A stretch of 64,000 nt of DNA, from assembly GCA_004519485.1 (NCBI GenBank), contig CP038106.1, forward strand, positions 186,001 through 250,000, written 5' to 3'. This document shows, piece after piece, positions 10,918 to 22,844 of this stretch. The position numbers and the translations under genes were made by a program. The notes under the pieces are model-generated. The model made no database searches. It worked only from the letters and a program-made list of their open reading frames with translations, and was not told the DNA's origin. The DNA comes from Nannochloropsis oceanica (lineage: Eukaryota; Sar; Eustigmatophyceae; Eustigmatales; Monodopsidaceae). The first letter of the stretch is position 1; every line of letters starts with the position of its first letter.

Positions 10918-12812
10918 CTACCCTCTTGACACCCCTATTTGGTCCCCTCCTTGAGGTGGTGGCAGGGCATGTAAATCTATTCTCACGTCCAGCATCTCCA
11001 TCGTCACCATCACCTCTCCCTCCGTCTCTCCATCACCTCCTACTATCAGGTTGTGACCATTTGCTCCCTCCCTCCCTCCCGTCTCTCCACCCTTCCCTCC
11101 CTGTCCTCCGTCCAGACCTTGCAGCTGCCTTTCAAACAAACTACTCACGCGCCGCAGCAGCCCCCCCCCTCCCCCGCGCCCTCCTCCTCCTCCTCCTCTT
11201 CCTCCTGCTATTTTTCCTCCTTCTCCCCCTTCTTCTCTCCATTCTCGTCCTTTCCCGCCATCATCTGCTTCAGCTGTTACCACCACTGCAGTAGACGTCA
11301 TCTCAACGGAAGAAGGCATGGCAACCCCTCCCTCCCTTCCTCCCCCTCTCTCTCTCTTCCCTCCACTCGAGCGTCTGACCATCTTCATCGTCGTGGTTCC
11401 CATGCCCGCCCGCAACACCGGACCCCGCCCTCCTCCTCCTCCTCCTCCCCCTCCTCCTCCTTCCCCTTCTTCTACCCCATCTGCGTCCTTCATATGCTGT
11501 TCCTGCTGTTCCTGATGCTGTTCGTTATGCTGCTGCTGCTGCTCCTGCTGCTGCTGCTGCTGCTGCTGCTGGTGGTGGTGGTGGTGGTGGTGGTGGTGGT
11601 GGCATTGACCAGACGTCCTCCTCCTTCCCCCGTATCCATTTACAACCACACCCCTCCCCGCTCCTCCCTCCTCCTCCCCTCCCTCCCCCCGCGCCTCGAC
11701 CGCCGCGTCCTTCCTCCTCCTCGCCCTCATTCCCTCCCTCAGCACGCAGGTGGCAGCCAGCTGCTGCTGCACGGCCTTTTGTCGCCGCAAAAATTCCGTT
11801 ATTCTCTCCGCCTCGCCCATGTCCTTGAGCACCAGCCGGTGCGTGCAGACGACGCAGACGAGGAATGCCGTGTACCCTGCCATGGACGTGGAGGGGTAAA
11901 AGGCAGAAGAGGCGGGAAACTGCCCTGCGGTTTGCAGCACCGAGCCGAGGAGCATCCAACTCCAGCCGCAGGAGCGGGGGATGAGGAGGGTGGAGTGCTT
12001 TCCATACCTTCGGATGGTGGCGGCGATGATGAGGGACACGAGGGAGAAGACGAGGGAGGGAACGAGGGAGATGTAGTAATGCGCATGGTCGACGCGCCCC
12101 AGGCCAAGGTACCCGGACATACCGGCGTTTTCGGAGGAGTGGGGAAAGAAGAGGGAGAAGTTGACAGCGAGGCCCATGAAGAGCAGGGCGAGGGAGATTA
12201 GACGGGTCAAGTTGCGGAGGAACCACGAGCAGGGGGACGTATCAACGCGCTTCCCTTCGTCGAAGTTGATGCCGAGGTACTTGACGGAACGGTGTTTGTG
12301 CACCACATAGCCGGTCTCGAAGGAGGCGACGAGGAAGAGGGGGGGGATGATGGCTGAATGGAGTGCATGTATGGGGGGGGAGGAGGGAAAGGGAGGGGAG
12401 CAGGAAGGGGAAGGGGGGGGGGAGGAGACGATTAGTTTTTTGTTCGTGAACTATCTCGAAGGATGGAAGGGGGGAAGGGGGGAAGGAGGGCAGGGCCCTG
12501 GGGGGGGGAAGGGAAGAGGGGGGGAGGTTTATTTACCCTCAGAGGTGAGGTACCCTTCCAAACGATGTATCACCTACCATTCATTATCCAACCTACGCGT
12601 TGCGCGCCCAGGCTGCAATATGGTTCGTTGGGCAAGACAAGGAGGAGGTTCTCATAGGCCAAGGCCAGGCACAGTGTAGGGGTCATGAGAATGAATCGGC
12701 TTTCGATCCGGGCTGCATAGTGGATGGCGGGCGGGAGGAGGAGGAGAGAGACCGTGGTGCAGGCAGTGTGGACGATAAATGACCAGCGGGGAAGGGGGTA
12801 GCAGAAGTCCAT
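10918..12812 (-). CDS. Polytopic membrane protein with His/Gln-rich C-terminal tail
   Basis: Two exons are supported on the minus strand, 12812-12578 and 12353-10918. They join in phase 1 across AATG/GTAGGT and CCATTCAG/CC, rebuilding NAIIPPLFLVASFETGY. The model has about 556 aa. There are at least six hydrophobic segments, for example FIVHTACTTVSLLLLPP, LISLALLFMGLAVNF and YISLVPSLVFSLVSLIIAA. The C-terminal 270 residues are disordered, with a run of ten His, Gln runs, Gly/Arg-rich and acidic stretches, all driven by CAC, CAG and GGA triplets. I do not recognise the family, and transporter activity is not claimed. The start is uncertain. The frame stays open upstream of ATG 12812, and an additional 5' exon around 12900-13041 (hydrophobic FSIIFSLAAAAV in one frame) is possible. 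Confidence 0.6.
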
Positions 12813-14587
12813 CCTTTGGATAAGTGGGCCTTGCTTGCCGTGGTGGGTGGGAGTGAGAGAGGGAGGGAGGGAGGGAAGGAAGGAGGGGGGGAGGGAGGAA
12901 AAAGGGAGTGAGTACGTGGGCGAGGGGTGACAGCAGCCGCGGCCAGAGAAAAGATAATGGAGAAGGGGGGGGGGAAGCTGTTCTCTGTGGACAATAACGG
13001 GTATGGCGGTCGCAACCCCGCTTTATTCTCTTGTCCGCCATGCTGTCAGGAAGAGGATGTCAGATAGGTAAGTAGGGGGGGGGTAGATGACCATGACATT
13101 TGGGAGGGAGGGATGAGGAGAGGGAGACAGGAGAAAAATGCCACGTCATATCTAGTCCGGGCATTGATTACCTAGGAATGAGAAGTGGCCAGGACAGCTT
13201 TAAAGTCGTGGGATGTGCGCGACGAGGAGGACGAAAGCAGTGTGCGTTCTACTTATTTTTTTTATCACTGGTGATGCCTGGTACCGCTACAGCTGTGTTG
13301 CCGCGGATTGTCCCGGCCAGTAGTCTCCTCCATGGAGACAGATGAGCGTCTGTGTGCAAGCGTTTGGATGTATCAAGGGTTGAAAATGGTTCAGGGTGGG
13401 GAGGGTGAGTACACCGCCAGGTAAAAGGAGGGAAGGCTCCAGAGCTCCGTACTATATAGTACGTCCGACTCCTGTCCTGGCCGAACAAGCAATTTCCTAC
13501 TGACATCACGACATCAGGAAAAGAGCGAGTAATGTTGACGCGCTTCACACACACACGGCAAAGTGGGAAAAAGCAAGACGGCACGCAGCCCGAGGGGTGT
13601 GATGTGATGAACTTGCTCATCTCTTCCCGCCGCTGCTGTCGCCAAAGCAACGTCAACCTCGAAGGAGTGCCTCTATCGGTGTGCACATTTATGCGTGTTT
13701 CTTGGGTTAAAATTGTGTGTGTATCGACTTCGGAAAGTGCAGGGAAGACAATAGAAAGGACGGGGGGCTTGAAAGGCTGAAATTGTTTCTTTAGAGAACA
13801 CCTCAAGGAGGGCTTACAATGGCACGTGCCGAAGTAGGCAGACGCTGTGCCGTGCATATCATATCATCCCCATGGGAAGGGCGCACGGGACATTTTGCAC
13901 TTGAGCCATTTTAAAGCTTGTGTAAGTCTGAAACACTTTTGTCCGTCCTTGACTGCTATAAATTGAAGGAAAATTTGATACATAAGCCCTGTCCGTCTAA
14001 ATATGTCCCAAATCCCCATAACACTTCTTTTGATAAATAATTCTGGTATCACGTGCTGAAACCAGCATGACGTGGCGGATTTAATGTAAATTGGCGATGC
14101 CTGCAGCGCTGGAAATCCACACCCGTCAATGAGCGTGGTTGGGACTGCACAATCCAATGAAAGGTGACTGGTGCCTTTGGTGATGGGCCACGCAGGTGCC
14201 GTTGAGGTGTTGGAACAGTCCAGAGAGAGAGAGAGAGAGAGTTTAAAATATGGCAGATTTCTTTTCATTTTCTCACTTAGTCAACCTTCTTCAATCTTAT
14301 CGCTCTCAGCTCGAATGCACGCATTGTGCTGCAACGTTCAATTTGCCGACAGTCCGACCTGACTTCGAAGTGTGTCCTTGCATCCATCTCCCCGCGCACC
14401 CGCACGCCAAGGAAGCTTGATTGAATCAATGGGGTAGAAGAAGCTATCATACATCGCTCCCGACATGCATGCCTACTTTTGATTCCGAATGTATCTCACA
14501 CTACGTATATACACTATCGCCAACCAAGCGTCACTACCGCCCTGCTTCTCCTCGTCCTCCGCCTTCTCCCTCTTCACTGCATTCCCG
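12813..14587. other. Long region without a supportable gene
   Basis: Holds G/A-rich tracts (12840-12900), a possible 5' exon of the membrane-protein gene, and a GA dinucleotide run at about 14222-14241. Frames at 13249-13857 and 13864-14268 (minus) are open but show no domain, composition or splice continuity that supports them. Confidence 0.5.
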
Positions 14588-17375
14588 TTACATGAGCGTC
14601 CGGGTAACCGCTGCCGCCGGGTCCACCTTGGAAGCCTTCATATCCCAAATACCCTCGTCCTCCTCGCCCCCCTTCTTCACCATAACCCACCCCACCCTCT
14701 CCAAGAACACTCGCGCCTCCTCCTCCTCCTCTTTCTCCTCCTCTTCCCCCCCTACCTTCCCTTCACCTCCCTCCCTCGCTCCAAACCCCAGCTCCCTCTC
14801 CACCCACGCGCTGGGCACGGTGGGCTTGTACGCCTTCAGCATCACTTGCATCGCCCTCACCCTTGCCTGCCCCATAAAGTGCCGCATGATCCTCCTCCCC
14901 TCCCCCGGGGCCTGCCGGTACAATACCCCCAAGCGGTGGTAGTTTCCCAGTACACATGCTCTCCGCACCTCGAGGGCATGCTGTACTGCCTGTGTAGCCT
15001 TGTCGCTGTCCGAGAGCTGGGCCAGGACGCGGAGCACGCCCGAGTCGCCGTCGGAGTACTTGGGATTGGATTGCAGATAAACGTAGTACAGCACCCGGTA
15101 GGCCGTAAATTCGGGGGCCTGGTGGAAGAAGGGAGGAACGGAGGGACGTAAGGAGGATCGAATGAGCGCTGAGGGAACAGGGTAACTTTTTACAAGAAGA
15201 AAATAGAGGGAGATAAAATCCAAGGGGGGGGGGGGACGCGATAAACATACATTGTCTCGAGCCGAAGCCGGCAAGTCCTTCTCCCTGTACAACTCCATCA
15301 ACTGCGTCTGGCACTGGTTATACTCGTTCAAATCACTGCAGGCCAGGGCAATCCTCGCATGGGCCTCGTACACCTCCACCGCAAAGGCGTTTTTCAGGTT
15401 CTGGATCAGCATGTCCTGCCGGATGGCCTTCAATTGGGTCCACAAATACTCCTTGTAATCCCCCTCTCTCGCTCCTTGCACTGGCGGAAGTGCTTCAAAC
15501 CGACGCACCAAACGGGCAAGCGCACGCCGAAGGACAGGCTCAGGCCGCACAGAGTCAGGGTCTGGCACCTCATTGAGACGAAAGTACTCCTTCTCCAACT
15601 CCTGGCATGTTCCCACAATCGCCTTGACCGCCCTAAAATCAAAGTTATTCCTCTCACATCCTCCTCCCCCTCCTAAGCCATACCCGTACACCCCCTCATT
15701 TCCTCCCTCCCCGCCTCCAAAGTAATCCATGACATTCGTTGTCCTCCCCACCGTCCGCGGCTTCCATCGTCGGTCGTCAAACCGTGCTTGACGCCGGCGC
15801 TTCGCCTCCTCCTCCTCCACGGAAAGTCCTCCTCCTCCTCCTCCCCCCTCACTGGCTGGTCCATATTTGCCTCCTCCTCCCCCTCCCTTCTCCTTCTTCC
15901 ACTTCTTATTCCCATATTTGGACTTACCATAAATCTCATCATTTTCCTGCTTCCACCCCCTCCCTCCCTTCCTCCCGCGCCCCCTCCCTCCCCCTCCCCT
16001 TCCAACCGAATTGGGCAACGAAGAGCCTTCATGCCCGTCAAAGTCACTCTCCTCGTCACTATCACGGCAATCCTTATACACCTTATTATCATCGCTTTCA
16101 CCTCTATATGGATACTGTCCCCCTCCCGCTCTTGCCTGCGCCCTCCGCGACAGTCTATACCCATACTTTCCCCCCCTTTCCTCCCCCTCCTCCTCCTCTC
16201 CTTCCTCCGGTCCGTCCCAGGGACCGCAATCTGCGTCATTGGAAGAAAAGGGATAAGCCCCGCGTTGGCGCTTCTTGCCTGTGCCTGCACCTGAAGAAGA
16301 GGAGGAGGAGGAGGAGGAGGAGGGCTTACCGGAGGCGGGGGGGGCGACAGTGAGTAGCGGGTACTCGTCCCAGGCTATGGCCCACAGCCTGTTTTGCTGC
16401 GAGATGTTTCGAATGTGCTCTTTGAGCTTTCCCTCCATCTCTTTCTGCTGGATGAGGCAGTGCTTGACGGAGAGGAAGCAGCGTTCGACCCACTTGTTGA
16501 GCTCGACGGGAGCGGGTTTGTTGTTATTGCTGCTGCTGGTGGCCTTGGTGGTAGTAGAAGCCCGCGCAGCAGCAGCAGCAGCAAAGCGACCCTTCGATGA
16601 CGCAGCAGCAGCTGCTGCTGCTGCTGCTGCTGTTGCCGGTATAGCCACTCCTCCCTTACGAGAGTGCTGGTACTGTGCTGCCATCTTTTCTAGCTGAGCT
16701 CGGGCTGCTGCCTCGTCCGCAGCGCTCTTGGATCCTTCTCCTCCTCCGCCTGCTGCTGCTGATGATGATGATCCGTTTTGACCATTTAGAGCTTGGGCGT
16801 AGGTGCTGGCTTGTGCTTGCTGCTGCTGGGGGTAGGTGTATGTAGACGTAGAGGCAGCAGTAGCTGTAGTGGCTGTACTGTATCCATATTGGGGCTGCTG
16901 CTGCTGTTGGTAGTAGGCCCCGTACTGCTGCTGCTGTTGCTGACCTGCTGCACGCTGTGCCGCGTAGTATTGTTGCCAAGCTAACACCCGCGCTACCTCT
17001 GTTGCTGCTGCTGCTGCTGCTGCTGATGGGTCCGTTAATGCCGTCCCCGTCGTTGACTGCTGCTGTTGTGAATATTGGTAAGAAGACGCGGTTGTGGTGC
17101 TGTAGGGAGTGGTCTGTTGTATGGGTTGTGTGTATTGATAGGAAGAGTACCCAGCGTACTGCCCCCACTGCTGTTGCTGCTGTTGCTGCTGTTGCTGCTG
17201 CGCGTTCCATGCCTGCTGCTCGGGGGAAAGAGTGGGAGCAGCATTGGAGGGGGCGTGTGCGGCGTTGGTGACAGCGGCCCATGAAATTTGAGAGCCCGTG
17301 GAATGAGGCGGAGGAGGAGGCGGAGGAGGAGGAGGAGGAGGAGGAGGGGGGGGAGGGGGGGGGGGGAGTGCTCAT
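14588..17375 (-). CDS. LENG8: SAC3/GANP-domain protein, LENG8/Thp3 homologue
   Basis: The body is read from about 17330 to 15251, then 15118-14588 after a phase-0 intron (AAT/GTATGT, CACCAG/GCC) that restores REKDLPASARDN followed by APEFTAYRVLYYVYLQ. The SAC3/GANP PCI-like domain is unmistakable: CQELEKEYFRLNEVPDPDSV, YKEYLWTQLKAIRQDM, VYEAHARIALA and LNEYNQCQTQLMELY. LENG8/Thp3 proteins act in mRNA processing and export as part of a PCI-containing nuclear complex. The N-terminal half is Gln/Tyr/Ala-rich and disordered, followed by Gly/Lys-rich and acidic segments. The likely start ATG (17375, MST) is one base out of frame with the body across runs of 12 and 8 C. Either a run length is wrong or the true 5' exon lies elsewhere. 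Confidence 0.85.
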
Positions 17376-18599
17376 ATCTGATATTTGGGGTAGTTCTAAA
17401 CCTGCGATAACTAAATCTCACTTTTTACTTACTGACTGATATCTACCCCTACGCTCAAACACAGTGGTAAATGACGGGGAAAAGAGGGAAGAATGAAGGG
17501 TTAGACACGCAAAAGTGCGTGCTGGAAGGGAGAAAATGAACTGGGGATGAATCAATGTGAGATTCTGGGCTCGGGTCGTGACTGCAGGGACCTGTCGCTT
17601 GGCCTTGCTTTATGCAGTAAAACGTCCTTTGGCGTTGATCTGATTTATTTGTCGTTGTCGTCCTCCTCGTCGTCGTAGTTGCTGTCTGCTCCGGACACGT
17701 AGTGCACGTGTAAGTGATAAATTGAAAGCAACAAAACAAGGTCCACCACCGCTGAGCGTGCGGCTTCAATCCAGGCAATCAAGCGCTTTCTCGTGCTTAC
17801 CCTGATGCTACGCGCTTCTGCGTTGTGTCGGTGAATATCTCTTTCTCTCTCTCACACACTCACTTTCTGGGGCGCGTGATGCAGACCCGAAATCCGGAGG
17901 CAAAAGAAGGGGAGGCAAGGGTCCGGGCAGCGAAGGGGCAGGCCCCAGGGAGGGGGCGGCCGAAAAGTGGCAGGGGCGAAAGCAACTTGGAGCAAGGGGC
18001 GCGTCGTCGTGGTGTGGCGGCGGCCAAGCTTGGGGTGGTTCGTTTAAATTGTACAAGTCTGAAGGTTGTTGAGGGGAGAGAGGATAGATTGGATAGAGAG
18101 AGAGGATAGAGAAGACAGTTTTAGGCTCCATAGAGTAGATTGTGTTCAGGGCACGATGCCTCGCGGTGCTTGTTGCCCAGCAAGGGCATAAGATGGAGGT
18201 ACACATGAGCAAGGTTAGAAGGCGGTGCAAGCATAGTGGAAAAGGCTCAGAACACAAAGAGAAAGTGTTCAAGAAGGCGTGACTTTGTCTTGCTACTTGG
18301 TTGGGTGAATGTGAGAGAGAAAAGGGTGCTTGTCGTGCCTCTCTCGCGAGTCCAAACAGTTTCCTCCTCCTTCCTCCCTTGTGCTTGGCTACCACAAGGA
18401 CCCTGTGTCATGATACTACGTGCGCACAGCACCTATGTCACCCTTATACAATATCCTGGACATTCACGGGAACTTTTTGCCTCTACACCTCCATTTATGC
18501 AGATAAGACAAGCAGCACGCATTTGCCAACATCATCGTCCCGATCTTCTCAGCACGAAAAGAACAAACCTACGGCACGTGCCCGGGTACACAAAAAGCC
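17376..18599. other. Intergenic region between divergent LENG8 and kinase genes
   Basis: Presumed promoters of both flanking genes. Contains no recognisable coding segment. The 195-aa minus-strand frame at 17808-18395 has no domain and no composition bias that supports it. Confidence 0.5.
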
Positions 18600-21500
18600 A
18601 TGGTGTATCCCCCTCCGCGCGTACCTGCAACTCCACCATATCCTGCAGCTAATTATCGTCGCTCATCATGGGGGTCACCGGCGTGTAGTGCGTCGAAACG
18701 CACGAGCACGACAACCAATGCCTCTCCTGGTACCCCCATGCTCCCTCCAACCCACAATGCCGCCGCTTCCCCAGAAATCGGTAAGCGTCGAATCAGTTTG
18801 GAGAAGCGCCGAAGAAGCTTAGATACGGCCATCTATGGCTCATGGGCACAGCAACGGGAGATCCGAGAGCGTAAGACGGCCACGGTCACGGCATCCACGG
18901 CAGCGCCCGTTGTGGCGCAAGCAATTACCACGACCGCCCCTTCAGAGACATCGGCACTTGCCGCCTTTCCTCGTGACTCCATGACTCCTGTCACAGCCCC
19001 TACTACTGTTCTCCCTCTGCAGCCTCAACCCGTTCCAGCGGCCATGCGTCGCCTAGGGCCTTACTATCTCGGGCGCACCATTGGGGAAGGGACGTTTGGC
19101 CGCGTCAAGACCGGCATCCATGGATTAACGGGCGAAAAGGTGGCCATTAAAATCCTGGAGAAAAATAAGATTGTGGACGATGGGGACGTCCGCCGCATCA
19201 TTCGAGAGATCGATATCCTGAAGCGGAATCGACACCGCAATATTGTTCATCTTTATGACGTGCTGGATACGCCTGGGAGAATTTACCTGGTGATGGAGGA
19301 CGCTGACGGAGGGGAACTGTTCGACTACATCGTCAAGAGGCAACGGTTGCCTGAGGCCGAGGCATGTGGCTTCTTTCGGCAACTTGTGGACGGCGTGGCC
19401 TATCTACATGCAATGGAAGTGACCCACCGAGACCTCAAGCCCGAGAATCTGTTGCTGCAGTCGTCGGGGAGCGCCCATGGGGGATGGTGCGTCAAAATCA
19501 TTGACTTCGGCCTCTCCAATACCCACGAGGGGGGCAAGCTCCTCTCAACAGCCTGCGGCTCGCCTTGCTATGCATGCCCTGAGATGATCAGGGGACTTCC
19601 CTACCACGGACCTGCTGCTGATGTGTGGAGCATGGGCGTCATCCTCTTCGCCCTGGTCTGTGGCTACCTCCCCTTCGAACATACCAACATCTCGAAGCTC
19701 TACCATAAAATCCTCGCGGGTCGATTCTTCACCCCTTCCTTCCTCTCCCCTGCCATGACCGACTTGATCTCCCGCATTCTAGTCACAGACCCCCGAGCCC
19801 GTTACACCGTTCCCGATATTCAACGGCATCCGTGGTACCGACAAGTGAGGCATTGTGAGGGAAAGAGGAGGGATGTGGTGGCAGTGGAGGAGGAGATGGA
19901 AGAATCGAAGCACAACAGCGAAAAAGATGTGCAGGAGTGGTGGGTGATGGAAGCGGACGCGGACGAGGTGTTGGATGAGGACGTGCTGCAAGAAGCAGAG
20001 AGCATGGGTGTGAACCGTGAAGAGTTGCGGACGGCGTTGCACCAGCATATGCATAACTCACTAACAGCCACGTACCACCTCTTGGTGCGACGCAAAAATT
20101 CAAGCAGGCCTCCGGGCTTTGGTGGGAAGAAGGGTGTGCTGGGGACCACTCGGGTCGGCTTGCCGTCCGCTCAATCATCACGCGTCGCTTCTCCCTCGTC
20201 TTCCGCTTCTCTCTCTCCCGCTGTCTATCCAACATGTACGCTTCCGGAAGAAGGAGGTTCCAGAGAGAAAAGGATGCCACAAATTCCTTGTCCTCCTTCA
20301 GGTGCAGGCTTAGTAGAGCCCAAGCTCACCGTTGTCCCATCTTATCGCCGGCAAACAATCTCAGGAGCGGGAAAAGTGGCGCGAGGTGTAGCAGGACGCT
20401 CGCGGACAGCCGTGACCAACTCTTCCTCCTCCTCCTCTCCCTCCTCCTCCTCGGTTCGTCGCGCATCCACTGGCAGCAATGGGAGCAAGACCAGCAGCAG
20501 TGACAAAAATGAGCGCAGTGGCAGTACAAAGAAAGGCCGCAATGGTCTGCCACCTAGTGCTGCACGGAGCCTTAACAATGTCACGACTCGCCGACGGAGC
20601 GGGCCCACCACGTCGGGATCACATGAAAATCTCCACCACGGTAAACGACAGAGTGCGGACTCTGCCTCCTCCTCCTCCTCCTCCTCCTCCACTACCTCGT
20701 CTTCGTCGAAAGTGGGGGATACAGAGGAAAAAGGAGGTCACCAAAAGTCGTCAAGTTTCTCCTCCTCTTCCTCCTTCTCCTCCTCCATCTCTTGCTCCGA
20801 CGGCTCTGGGTACGAACGTTCCCAAGAATCATTTGAGTGCGCGAAGGATTCGCGTCTGTCTCACCACGGCGACCACGCTGCTGCTGCTGCTGCTGCTGCT
20901 GCTGCCCCGTCGTCCTCCCAGCAGCCTCCTCTTCCTGCACCTACAGGCGCCGTAGACCCCGAATCTCTTTCCTCTATGGTAATATCCCGCACTGTCACCT
21001 CAGCAGCAGCAATCTCCACTTATCGCGATGGTGACAACAGCAATGAGCTTCGTGCCTTCTTTCATGAAAACATCGAGATTGACCATTCCTCCGAGGAGGA
21101 TCTGCTGAAGGAGAGGGATAAGTACACCTGTCCATCCTCCGTCCTCTGCTCAGGCGACACGTGGTGCACCGGGGCTGAGCCGTTGCTGCCGTTTGATGCA
21201 GGCTTGGCTGGCGAGCAGGTCAAGGATTATGACGAAGAGGAAGGCGTGGGGGAGGAAAGGAGAGGGGAAGGACTTGCCTACTCCACGTGGCCCCGAACCA
21301 GCTTGTCGTCAGAAAACAGCCAAGGGATCACCCCGCCACCCACGCCTGCTGAGGACCTGGATGGTAAGACGAGGTTCCCCTTTTCCTGCTCATCATCTTC
21401 CTGCCTCGCTTCCCTCCTGGCCTCCACCGCCTCCTTGTCGAGCAGCCTGGCTCTGGCCAATAGGAGCCGTCCGTCCAAAGACGGGTCTCTCCGGTTTGTA

Positions 21501-21860
21501 AGTCTACCTTTGGTGGGTATGACGCGCCCGGCACTAGTGCGCTCGCTTATGTCGGTGCTCCGACAGCTTGACGTGGCGGTCTATGAAAAGGAAGAGCAGA
21601 TGTCCTACATATGCAGCAAGGGCATGCTGTGCTTCAAGCTCCAGATCAAAACAAAGAAGAAAGATGTGCAAGTCGGGGAGGGAGATCAGGTTGGTGGAAT
21701 GGAACAGGAGGGAGCGATTGGGAAGGAGGACAATTCAGTATTGCGGATGAAAGCAACGTGCTACGACGGGGGTCCCGAAACATTTCAGGCCATGTGCGAA
21801 GAAGTTATTGAGCGCATGATGGCGGGGGAGCGAGGGCTGGGGCCTGTGGTGAGGGAATAA
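18600..21860 (+). CDS. AMPK/SNF1-related Ser/Thr protein kinase with KA1-like C-terminus
   Basis: Single-exon, 1,086 aa, ATG 18600. The kinase domain spans about residues 154-413: glycine loop GEGTFGRVK, VAIK lysine at about 184, HRDLKPEN with catalytic Asp near 279, DFG near 302, and activation loop LLSTACGSPCYACPE. Thr 317 sits at the AMPK Thr172 position and is probably phosphorylated by an LKB1-type kinase. A UBA-like helical segment follows at about 455-497 (EAESMGVNREELRTALHQHM). A Ser-rich linker of more than 400 residues comes next, then a C-terminal segment that resembles KA1 (LMSVLRQLDVAVYEKEEQ, and CFKLQIKT). This order fits the SNF1/AMPK-alpha and BRSK/MARK group. Energy or stress signalling is inferred. 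The low-complexity linker and 150-residue N-terminal extension are unusual in length. Confidence 0.92.
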   Translation: MVYPPPRVPATPPYPAANYRRSSWGSPACSASKRTSTTTNASPGTPMLPPTHNAAASPEIGKRRISLEKRRRSLDTAIYGSWAQQREIRERKTATVTASTAAPVVAQAITTTAPSETSALAAFPRDSMTPVTAPTTVLPLQPQPVPAAMRRLGPYYLGRTIGEGTFGRVKTGIHGLTGEKVAIKILEKNKIVDDGDVRRIIREIDILKRNRHRNIVHLYDVLDTPGRIYLVMEDADGGELFDYIVKRQRLPEAEACGFFRQLVDGVAYLHAMEVTHRDLKPENLLLQSSGSAHGGWCVKIIDFGLSNTHEGGKLLSTACGSPCYACPEMIRGLPYHGPAADVWSMGVILFALVCGYLPFEHTNISKLYHKILAGRFFTPSFLSPAMTDLISRILVTDPRARYTVPDIQRHPWYRQVRHCEGKRRDVVAVEEEMEESKHNSEKDVQEWWVMEADADEVLDEDVLQEAESMGVNREELRTALHQHMHNSLTATYHLLVRRKNSSRPPGFGGKKGVLGTTRVGLPSAQSSRVASPSSSASLSPAVYPTCTLPEEGGSREKRMPQIPCPPSGAGLVEPKLTVVPSYRRQTISGAGKVARGVAGRSRTAVTNSSSSSSPSSSSVRRASTGSNGSKTSSSDKNERSGSTKKGRNGLPPSAARSLNNVTTRRRSGPTTSGSHENLHHGKRQSADSASSSSSSSSTTSSSSKVGDTEEKGGHQKSSSFSSSSSFSSSISCSDGSGYERSQESFECAKDSRLSHHGDHAAAAAAAAAAPSSSQQPPLPAPTGAVDPESLSSMVISRTVTSAAAISTYRDGDNSNELRAFFHENIEIDHSSEEDLLKERDKYTCPSSVLCSGDTWCTGAEPLLPFDAGLAGEQVKDYDEEEGVGEERRGEGLAYSTWPRTSLSSENSQGITPPPTPAEDLDGKTRFPFSCSSSSCLASLLASTASLSSSLALANRSRPSKDGSLRFVSLPLVGMTRPALVRSLMSVLRQLDVAVYEKEEQMSYICSKGMLCFKLQIKTKKKDVQVGEGDQVGGMEQEGAIGKEDNSVLRMKATCYDGGPETFQAMCEEVIERMMAGERGLGPVVRE

Positions 21861-22844
21861 GATTGACGTGTCGGTTGCGATCACACATAGGGGTGAAAAG
21901 TAAAGAGTAAAATAAGGAAATAAGGCACAAATGCAGAGAATCTTTGCATCATATTGGGAACAGAAATCTAAATTACAGTGGACGAGTGCACTGGTTAAGA
22001 GAGTCAAGTGTGTGGCGCGATGCAGTATGCCATTTCGATCCCTGTCTTGAAAAGTCTTTGCAAGTTTTTTTTGTGACAAATCTATCACGGCAACTGTTAC
22101 AAATAGCGCCAAATGGTCCCATATGCTGCGTGTGGATGGTTCACACATCGTTACGCCGCCTCAGATCCTGCCCCTCGAGCTTGTGACGCTCTCAGCGTCC
22201 GCCCCAAAACATGCTATATCGAGTGTGTGGCATAATTCACTTACCTTTACGACAAGATTATCGAGATGGACCATTTTTCCTTTTCCCCTTTTTCCCACTT
22301 TTTCCTCTTTCCCATCCCAGGAGGTCGCCCAAGGGACTACCTCGCAGACACTCAAATTGTGCGCGTCCCTCTGTGAGTCGTACATCATGTAGAGAAAGTC
22401 CCTGGACAAATACGTGCAGGTAATTTAAACGGTATGCAGCTCATGACTTGAGCAAGGGAGGCCGTCTCCACTTGATACTTACGTGCCAGTCGGCGACAAG
22501 GTCGACAAAGGATTCCCCGGCTGTTGTAATCGCCAGCTCCAGCTACCAGCTCAGGGTTTTGTGTCCTATATGTCATGCAGTGCTGACGTCTTCCAACCCA
22601 ACCCTAGCAGACATTTGCTTGGCACAAGCGTTGTGCTGTTGGTGGTCTATGTGTGACAGCTCGAATCCTTCCCTCCGCCCGCCCCTTCCCCGCTATCTTC
22701 TGCCACGTACTTACAAACCCGTGCATCACAAGGAAGGAAACAGTGTCTATTTCTGGCATTTTCCCTCGGTTGACTCACTGACCAGACCCTCTTCCCCCGT
22801 TTAACACCATTCAGACACCACTCGCTACTCACCAAGCCGTAACC
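21861..22844. other. Intergenic region
   Basis: Between the kinase stop and the secreted-protein start. Some minus-strand pieces around 22380-22590 look faintly protein-like next to splice-like signals (for example CRPCRRLA before a GTAAGT at about 22483), but I could not build a consistent frame. No gene is called. Confidence 0.4.

Noticed and set aside
11053-12201. 382-aa plus-strand frame opposite the membrane protein gene
   Set aside because: Antisense shadow; the minus strand has transmembrane segments and a consistent splice.
13249-13857. 202-aa minus-strand frame
   Set aside because: No domain or composition typical of the neighbouring genes; no supporting splice sites.
13864-14268. 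134-aa minus-strand frame near a GA run
   Set aside because: Considered as a possible transposon remnant, but no terminal repeats, motif or family match could be seen.
17808-18395. 195-aa minus-strand frame in the LENG8-kinase intergenic region
   Set aside because: Lies in the presumed promoter region; Pro/Ser-rich with no motif.
21961-22060. Stretch with a B-box-like TTTCGATCCC considered as a tRNA
   Set aside because: No matching acceptor stem, anticodon arm or A box could be folded around it.
22385-22590. Possible small minus-strand exons near splice-like signals
   Set aside because: No combination of frames and phases gave a continuous protein.
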